Source: Pseudomonas fluorescens
GTDB lineage: Bacteria; Pseudomonadota; Gammaproteobacteria; Pseudomonadales; Pseudomonadaceae
Assembly: GCF_004683905.1 (NCBI RefSeq)
Contig: NZ_CP038438.1
Coordinates: 4,340,001-4,404,000 of the forward strand
Length of the DNA: 64,000 nt
Reading direction: 5' to 3'
Of this stretch, positions 59,091-64,000 are shown one piece after another. Numbering within the stretch: position 1 is the first letter of the stretch; each line of letters begins with the position of its first letter. A program made the translations under genes and the position numbers. The notes under the pieces were generated by a model. It did not search any database. It was not told the origin of the DNA and saw only the letters and a program-made list of their open reading frames with translations.

Positions 59091-60067
59091 GCGCCCTCCA
59101 CGACTTTCTTCTGTTTCAACTCGACGCCGTTCTTGATCGCCACAATCTCCGCCAACAACGACAGGGCAATCTCCGCTGGCGAATGACTGCCGATGTGCAG
59201 ACCGATCGGCCCGTGCAATCGCGCAATGGCGGCTTCTGACAAGCCTAGCTGAGCCAGATTGTCCCGGCGCTTCTGGCTGTTGACCCGCGACCCCAGTGCA
59301 CCGACATAGAAGGCCGGCGAATCGAGCGCGGTGAGCAACGCCATATCATCCAGACGGGGATCGTGAGTCAGCGCGACGATGGCTGTGCGTTCGTCCGTCT
59401 GAATGCTCAACACCGCATCATCCGGCATACCCGGGACGAACCGTCCGTGGTGCTCTTCCCAGCCATAAACGAACTCGGTACGCGGATCGCAGATCAGCAC
59501 TTCGAAATCCAGCAGCCGCGCCATGTCCGCCACGTAACGCGACAGCTGCCCGGCGCCGATCAACAACAGACGCCAGCGCGGACCATAAATGGCGCGCAGG
59601 GTCTTGCCGTCGAATTCGAGCACATCGGATTTGCTCGCCGCCGACAGCACAACCTCACCGGTTTCGATGTTCAGCTCACGGGCGACAATCTCATGGTTTT
59701 CACAACGCGCCAGCAACTCGGCGACCCACGCCGGATCAGCGACCCGCTCCTCGGTCAGGCGCAGCGTGCCGCCACAGGGCAAGCCGAAACGCGCCGCCTC
59801 CTCGCGGGTGACGCCATAGGTAATCAGTTGCACTGGCGGGCCGTCGCTGGCGATGCGCCCGTCGTGCAGACGGGCGATCAAGTCATCCTCGACACAACCG
59901 CCGGACACCGAGCCGATCACCACGCCGTCCTCGCGCAACGCGAGCATCGCGCCGAGTGCCCGGGGCGCAGTGCCCCAGGTCTGCACCACACTGAACAGCA
60001 CCACCCGCTGCCCGGCGCGGCGCCATTCAAGCACGCTGCGCAGGACGTTGAGATCGGCGCTGTCCAT
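59087..60067 (-). CDS. XdhC/CoxI-family molybdenum cofactor insertion factor
   Basis: 326 aa. XdhC_CoxI N-terminal block (VVQTWGTAPRALGAMLALRED, GSVSGGCVEDDLIARL) and a Rossmann-like C-terminal block (LLIGAGQLSRYVADMARLL, VALTHDPRLDDMALLTAL). XdhC binds and protects the cofactor and helps its sulfuration and insertion. Its ATG overlaps the large-subunit stop (TAATG). Confidence 0.92.
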   Translation of the reverse strand: MDSADLNVLRSVLEWRRAGQRVVLFSVVQTWGTAPRALGAMLALREDGVVIGSVSGGCVEDDLIARLHDGRIASDGPPVQLITYGVTREEAARFGLPCGGTLRLTEERVADPAWVAELLARCENHEIVARELNIETGEVVLSAASKSDVLEFDGKTLRAIYGPRWRLLLIGAGQLSRYVADMARLLDFEVLICDPRTEFVYGWEEHHGRFVPGMPDDAVLSIQTDERTAIVALTHDPRLDDMALLTALDSPAFYVGALGSRVNSQKRRDNLAQLGLSEAAIARLHGPIGLHIGSHSPAEIALSLLAEIVAIKNGVELKQKKVVEGA

Positions 60068-62388
60068 TACGCCTGCGCCTTCTGCCAGCCCTGCAGCTGA
60101 TAACGCACCGGCAAGTTGCGGATGCGCTGGCCGGTGGCGGCGAAGATCGCATTGCACAGTGCCGGCGCAATCGGCGGCACGCCCGGCTCACCGACTCCGC
60201 CCAACGGCACGTCACCCGGCGGCGTCACCAGATGCACCGCAACTTCCTTCGGCGCCAGCGACATGCGCGCCACTTCGTACATATGGAAGTTGTCCTGCTG
60301 GACCTTGCCATCCTTGAAGCTGATTTCACCCAGCACCGCGTTGCCCAGACCCATCACGCACGCGCCCTCGAACTGCGAGCGAATGCGCTCAGGGTTGATC
60401 TGCGGTCCGCAATCAACAGCGATGTCAGCCTTGTGCACGATCAGCGTACCGTCGTCCTTGACCTCGACTTCGATCACCGCCGCCACATAGGTGACGAAGC
60501 TGTAATGCACCGCCAGACCGAGGCCTCGGCCCTTGGGCAATTGGCGCCCCCAGCCGGCAGCCTTGGCCGCGGTTTCCAATACCGTGCGCATGCGCCCGGT
60601 GTCGATCGGGTAGCGCTCGAGGGATTCGCCGTAGTTCCACTCCTCACTCAGGGTACGCGGATCGATCTGCCGATCCGGGCCGAGCAACTTGATCTGGTAC
60701 TTGAGCGGATCGACGCCAGCCTTGTGCGCCAGTTCGTCGACGAAACTCTGAATCGCAAAACCGTGAGGAATGTTCGACACCGAGCGATACCAGCCGACGC
60801 GGGTATGCACCGTGGCTTCGGGGTTTTCCAGGCGCACGCTGGGAATCGCGTAAGCCATATTGGTGAAACCCATGCCCAGTTCGAACGCCGCTTCATGGTT
60901 CATGCCCGGGGCGAACAGCGCCGTAATGCTCGGCGCCACTGTGCGATGCAGCCAGCCGGAGGGCATGCCGTCCTTGCCGACAGCGGCTTTCAAATACTCG
61001 GCGGACACCGTGTGGAAATACGAGTTGTGGATGTCATCCTCGCGGGTCCATTGCACCCGCACCGCTTTGCCTGGGAACTCTTTGGCGAGGATCGCCGCTT
61101 CGACGACGAAATCCGGCTTCGATTTACGGCCGAAACCGCCACCGAGCAGCGTGACGTTGAAGGTGACATTGTCGAACGGCAGCCCGAGGCGCTCGGCGAT
61201 GCGTTCGCGAGTCACCTGCGGCGCCTGACTCGGCGCCCACGCTTCACACACACCTTTGTCGTAGCGCGCGATGGCGACCATCGGCTCCATCGGTGCCTGC
61301 GCCAGATGCGGCAGATAGTAAGACGCTTCGAGACTGCTCGCTGCGCCGCTCAGGGCTTTGTCGATATCGCCAGTGTTGCGTACCACTTTGCCGGGTTTGC
61401 GCGACGCCGCTTCCAGTTCCTTGCGATAAGCGATCGAGTCATAACTGGCATTGGGGCCGTCGTCCCATTCGATCTTCAGCGCCTCGCGGCCCTTGATCGC
61501 CGCCCAGGTATTGCTGGCAATCACCGCTACGCCGCCCAGCGGCTGGAATTCCGAAGGCAGCGGACGGCTCTCGATCTGCATGATCTTCAGCACACCCGGA
61601 ACCTTCAGCGCGGCGCTGTCATCCAGCGACTTGACCTTGCCGCCGTACACCGCCGGACGGGCGATGGTGGCGTAGAGCATGCCGTCGAAATGCACGTCCG
61701 CGCCGTACACCGCGCGCCCGTTGACGATATCGGCACCGTCGATGGCTTTGGTGCCTTCCTTGCCGATGTAGCGGAACTCCGACGGCTGCTTGAGGCGCAG
61801 GCTGTCACGGGCCGGCACTGCCAGTGCACTGGCTGCAGCGGCAAGTTCGCCGTAACCCAGCTCGCGACCGGATGGTTTGTGAATGACTTTGTGCAGCTGC
61901 GCATGGCACTCGCCCACCGGCACCTGCCACTGCGCGGCGGCGGCTTGTTCCAGCATGGTCCGGGCCGCCGCGCCGCAGCGGCGCATCGGTTCATACCAGT
62001 GACGCATGCTGCGCGAACCGTCAGTGTCCTGGTTGCCGAAACGTACTTCGTCACCCGGCGCTTGCCGGACTTTGACCTTGGCCCAATCGGCGTCCAGTTC
62101 GTCGGCAACTACCATGGTCAGGCTGGTGCGCACGCCCTGGCCCATTTCCGAGCGGTTGCAGACCACGGTGACCGTGCCGTCTGCGGCGATGCTGACGTAG
62201 ACCTTGGGATCGTCGATCCAGCCATTGGGCATGCCGTCGGCACCGAACTTCTTCGGCGCGTCTTCAGCCAGTGCATCCTGCCAGCCCCAGCTCGCGGCCA
62301 GCACCAATGCGCCCGTGGCGCCGACGCCCTTGAGAAAGCCACGGCGGCTGAGATTGCTCAGGGCGAAATCATTCGGCAAGCGGCTCAT
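60067..62388 (-). CDS. Molybdopterin-binding large subunit of a xanthine-oxidase-family dehydrogenase (IorB/aldehyde DH type)
   Basis: 773 aa. Twin-arginine signal SRRGFLKGVGATG at about residues 14-26, so the enzyme is exported folded to the periplasm. Cofactor-binding motifs follow the isoquinoline 1-oxidoreductase beta / aldehyde dehydrogenase pattern: VTVVCNRSEMGQGVRTSLTM, LLGGGFGRKSKPDFVVEAA and ECPLGGVGEPG-like PLGGVGEPGVPPIAPALCNA with the catalytic Glu. Overlaps the iron-sulfur subunit gene by 4 bases. Substrate unknown: an aldehyde or N-heterocycle. Confidence 0.92.
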   Translation of the reverse strand: MSRLPNDFALSNLSRRGFLKGVGATGALVLAASWGWQDALAEDAPKKFGADGMPNGWIDDPKVYVSIAADGTVTVVCNRSEMGQGVRTSLTMVVADELDADWAKVKVRQAPGDEVRFGNQDTDGSRSMRHWYEPMRRCGAAARTMLEQAAAAQWQVPVGECHAQLHKVIHKPSGRELGYGELAAAASALAVPARDSLRLKQPSEFRYIGKEGTKAIDGADIVNGRAVYGADVHFDGMLYATIARPAVYGGKVKSLDDSAALKVPGVLKIMQIESRPLPSEFQPLGGVAVIASNTWAAIKGREALKIEWDDGPNASYDSIAYRKELEAASRKPGKVVRNTGDIDKALSGAASSLEASYYLPHLAQAPMEPMVAIARYDKGVCEAWAPSQAPQVTRERIAERLGLPFDNVTFNVTLLGGGFGRKSKPDFVVEAAILAKEFPGKAVRVQWTREDDIHNSYFHTVSAEYLKAAVGKDGMPSGWLHRTVAPSITALFAPGMNHEAAFELGMGFTNMAYAIPSVRLENPEATVHTRVGWYRSVSNIPHGFAIQSFVDELAHKAGVDPLKYQIKLLGPDRQIDPRTLSEEWNYGESLERYPIDTGRMRTVLETAAKAAGWGRQLPKGRGLGLAVHYSFVTYVAAVIEVEVKDDGTLIVHKADIAVDCGPQINPERIRSQFEGACVMGLGNAVLGEISFKDGKVQQDNFHMYEVARMSLAPKEVAVHLVTPPGDVPLGGVGEPGVPPIAPALCNAIFAATGQRIRNLPVRYQLQGWQKAQA

Positions 62389-62855
62389 GCCTTGGCCTCC
62401 TTCAAGTGAGTCGAGGCCTGGCGGATCGCGGTCTTGATCCGGTTGTAGGTGCCGCACCGGCAAATGTTGCCGACCATTGCCTCTTCGATCTGCTCGTCGC
62501 TCGGATCGGGGTTGGTCTTGAGCAACGCGGTGGCGGACATGATCTGCCCGCCCTGACAAAAACCACACTGCGCCACGGCGCTATCGAGCCAGGCTTGCTG
62601 CACCACCTGCCCGACCGGATCGGCGTGCAGATTGTCGATGGTGGTGACGTTTTGCCCGACCACCGAGCCGATCGGCGTGATGCAACTGCGCGCCGGCAAG
62701 CCGTCGATATGAATGGTGCAGGCACCGCACAGGCCCATGCCGCAGCCGAATTTGGTGCCGTTGTAACCGGCGACATCACGGATTGCCCACAGCAGCGGCA
62801 TGTCTTCGGTGACATCCAGTGGGTGATCCTGGCCATTGAGTTTCAGGGTAATCAT
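62385..62855 (-). CDS. 2Fe-2S subunit of the molybdenum hydroxylase (IorA type)
   Basis: 156 aa. Plant-type cluster CGMGLCGACTIHIDGLPARSC and the second, helical cluster with CGFCQGGQIMSATALL and CRCGTYNRI, in the order usual for this subunit. It carries electrons from the molybdenum site. Start ATG 62855; GTG two codons earlier is possible. First gene of the operon with the large subunit, xdhC and mocA. No cytochrome subunit is encoded beside it. Confidence 0.94.
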   Translation of the reverse strand: MITLKLNGQDHPLDVTEDMPLLWAIRDVAGYNGTKFGCGMGLCGACTIHIDGLPARSCITPIGSVVGQNVTTIDNLHADPVGQVVQQAWLDSAVAQCGFCQGGQIMSATALLKTNPDPSDEQIEEAMVGNICRCGTYNRIKTAIRQASTHLKEAKA

Positions 62856-62969
62856 GGGCACGCCCGCATATTCTTGGTGGTTATGGGGTCGAGCAGAACT
62901 GGCGGTGGTTCACGCAGATCGACTCAGGCTAATGGGCCAATACACATCAGTGAAGCCGAACACTGAGCC

Positions 62970-63067
62970 TGTGGCGAGGGTGCTTGCTCCCGCTGGACTG
63001 CGGAGCAGGCCCTTCTTGAAAGCGGGGCCGCTACGCGCCCCAGCGGGAGCAAGCTCCCTCGCCACAG
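62970..63067. repeat. REP-like pair (TGTGGCGAGGGAGCTTGCTCCCGCT)
   Basis: Inverted copies of the GTGGCGAGGG(A/T)GCTTGCTCCCGC unit at the two ends of the interval, in the gene-free stretch 62856-63250. Nothing else but a terminator is seen in that stretch. Confidence 0.88.
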
Positions 63068-63191
63068 GGTCATCGCTGACTGATATGTGGTTGGCACAGG
63101 CTCTCTTGTGCCGACGCGAACGTCTGCACCGGGCCTTTGGTGGAGCAAATGACGGTTATCGTTAGCTGGCTAAGTTAACCCACCGTTAACA

Positions 63192-63228
63192 AAAAAGCCC
63201 TGCACTTTTTGTTCAGTGCAGGGCTTTG
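63192..63228 (-). terminator. Intrinsic terminator after murB
   Basis: AAAGCCCTGCACT/AGTGCAGGGCTTT stem (13 bases) around TTTTTGTTC-type loop, with a T6 run on the minus strand, 22 bases past the murB stop. Confidence 0.9.
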
Positions 63229-63250
63229 GATACCGACCTGAAGCGTAGCC

Positions 63251-64000
63251 TCAATAGCGGTTCGGCTCCATTTCCAGTTCGACATTGAAACGTTCGGCAA
63301 TATCTTTCTGGATGCGTTGCGCCAGCTCCAGCAATTGCAGACCGGTCGCGGTGCCGTAGTTGACCAGCACCAGCGCCTGCAATTTATGCACGCCGGCATC
63401 GGCCTCGCGGAAACCTTTCCAGCCAGCGCGCTCGATCAACCAGCCGGCGGCCAGTTTCATCTGCCCGTCCGCTTGCGCATAGGCCACCAGATCCGGGTGC
63501 TGCGCCTTGATCTGCTCGACCAGCGCGGCCGACACCAGCGGATTCTTGAAGAAACTGCCGGCATTGCCGAGCACCGCCGGATCCGGCAATTTTTCGCTGC
63601 GGATACTGCAGATCGCGCGACTGACGTCGCTGGGTGTCGGTTGCTCGATGCCTTGCTCGGTCAGGCGCTGACGCACCGGGCCGTATTCCAGATGCAGATG
63701 CGCAACACGATCGAGCTTGAAGCGCACCCGCAGGATCAGCCAACGCCCCGGCTGCTGCTTGAACAGGCTGTCGCGGTAGGCGAAGTTGCATTCTTCCAGG
63801 CTGAAGTCGCGCAGCTCGCCGGTCTGGCGATCCAGCGCGGTCAGCCCGGCGAACACATCCTTGATCTCGACGCCGTAGGCACCGATGTTCTGCATCGGTG
63901 CCGCGCCCACGGTGCCGGGGATCAGGCTGAGGTTTTCCAGACCGGAAAAACCCAGCGCCAGCGTGTGCTGCACGAACGGATGCCACGGCTCACCGGCTTC
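63251..64000 (-). CDS. murB: UDP-N-acetylenolpyruvoylglucosamine reductase (5' end outside the window)
   Basis: Partial: 249 residues visible, the N-terminal FAD-binding start lies beyond 64000 and no start codon is in the window. Visible motifs are LENLSLIPGTVGAAPMQNIGAY (FAD site), CNFAYRDSLFKQQ (Arg-Asp-Ser active region), NAGSFFKNPLVS and AGWLIERAGWKGF. The enzyme reduces the enolpyruvyl group in UDP-MurNAc synthesis, in the cytosol. Confidence 0.95.
   Translation of the reverse strand, partial: EAGEPWHPFVQHTLALGFSGLENLSLIPGTVGAAPMQNIGAYGVEIKDVFAGLTALDRQTGELRDFSLEECNFAYRDSLFKQQPGRWLILRVRFKLDRVAHLHLEYGPVRQRLTEQGIEQPTPSDVSRAICSIRSEKLPDPAVLGNAGSFFKNPLVSAALVEQIKAQHPDLVAYAQADGQMKLAAGWLIERAGWKGFREADAGVHKLQALVLVNYGTATGLQLLELAQRIQKDIAERFNVELEMEPNRY

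Overview
The window is chromosomal DNA of a fluorescent-group Pseudomonas (P. fluorescens complex or a close relative). The evidence is the dense GC-rich coding sequence, many paired REP-type inverted repeats of the Pseudomonas kind (GTGGGAGCGGGCTTGCTCGCG and variants), and the gene order etfBA / ETF-QO ... tetR / rgsA / tatD / pilZ / holB / tmk / mltG / pabC / fabF / acpP / fabG / fabD / plsX / rpmF / yceD / yceF / sppA / HAD / rluC / rne / murB, which is the conserved Pseudomonas order. No rRNA, tRNA, CRISPR array, insertion sequence or prophage was seen.

Layout. 1-9 kb: an SDR, a tiny DUF3309 membrane protein, an LtaS-type phosphoglycerol transferase, a START protein with a YkgJ protein, a MocR regulator, and an operon of a solute-binding protein, a DUF4398 lipoprotein and a DUF4398-OmpA lipoprotein. 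9-13 kb: electron transfer flavoprotein genes etfBA and, divergently, ETF-ubiquinone oxidoreductase behind a strong promoter with a PsrA-type box and a MerR-type palindrome. 13-20.5 kb: AraC regulator and alcohol dehydrogenase, then a D-galactonate operon (dgoK-dgoA-dgoD-transporter-iclR). 20.7-23.1 kb: a four-gene, overlapping type VI secretion cargo module (unknown protein, PAAR with a C-terminal extension, lipase-like effector, lipoprotein immunity candidate) whose last two genes are clearly AT-richer. 23-26 kb: small stress-type genes. 25.9-30.3 kb: a yegW-yegU-permease-yegV-like cluster (GntR, ADP-ribosylglycohydrolase, NCS1 permease, PfkB kinase). 30.5-37.2 kb: araFGH-type sugar ABC transporter, sugar 1-dehydrogenase, SMP-30 lactonase and a DgoR-like GntR regulator. 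37-40.8 kb: DUF1285, DUF4823, moaA, TetR, sRNA RgsA. 40.8-58.3 kb: the conserved tatD-to-rne housekeeping block on fatty acid synthesis, replication and RNA decay. 58.4-62.9 kb: a molybdenum hydroxylase pair with XdhC and MocA maturation factors. 63.2-64.0 kb: the 3' part of murB, running off the window.

How the genes work together. The sugar genes together encode uptake and the whole De Ley-Doudoroff route for D-galactose: transporter, dehydrogenase, lactonase, DgoD, DgoK, DgoA. They lie in two loci 10 kb apart, yet the promoter of dgoK and the promoter in front of the dehydrogenase share a nearly identical 38-bp operator block (36/38), the same -35/-10 pair with 18-bp spacing, and a similar leader. 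In front of the dehydrogenase this leader holds a 50-codon small ORF that runs over an intrinsic terminator and ends 3 bases before the dehydrogenase start, an arrangement that looks like translation-coupled attenuation. This regulatory element and the T6SS module are the most interesting items in the window.
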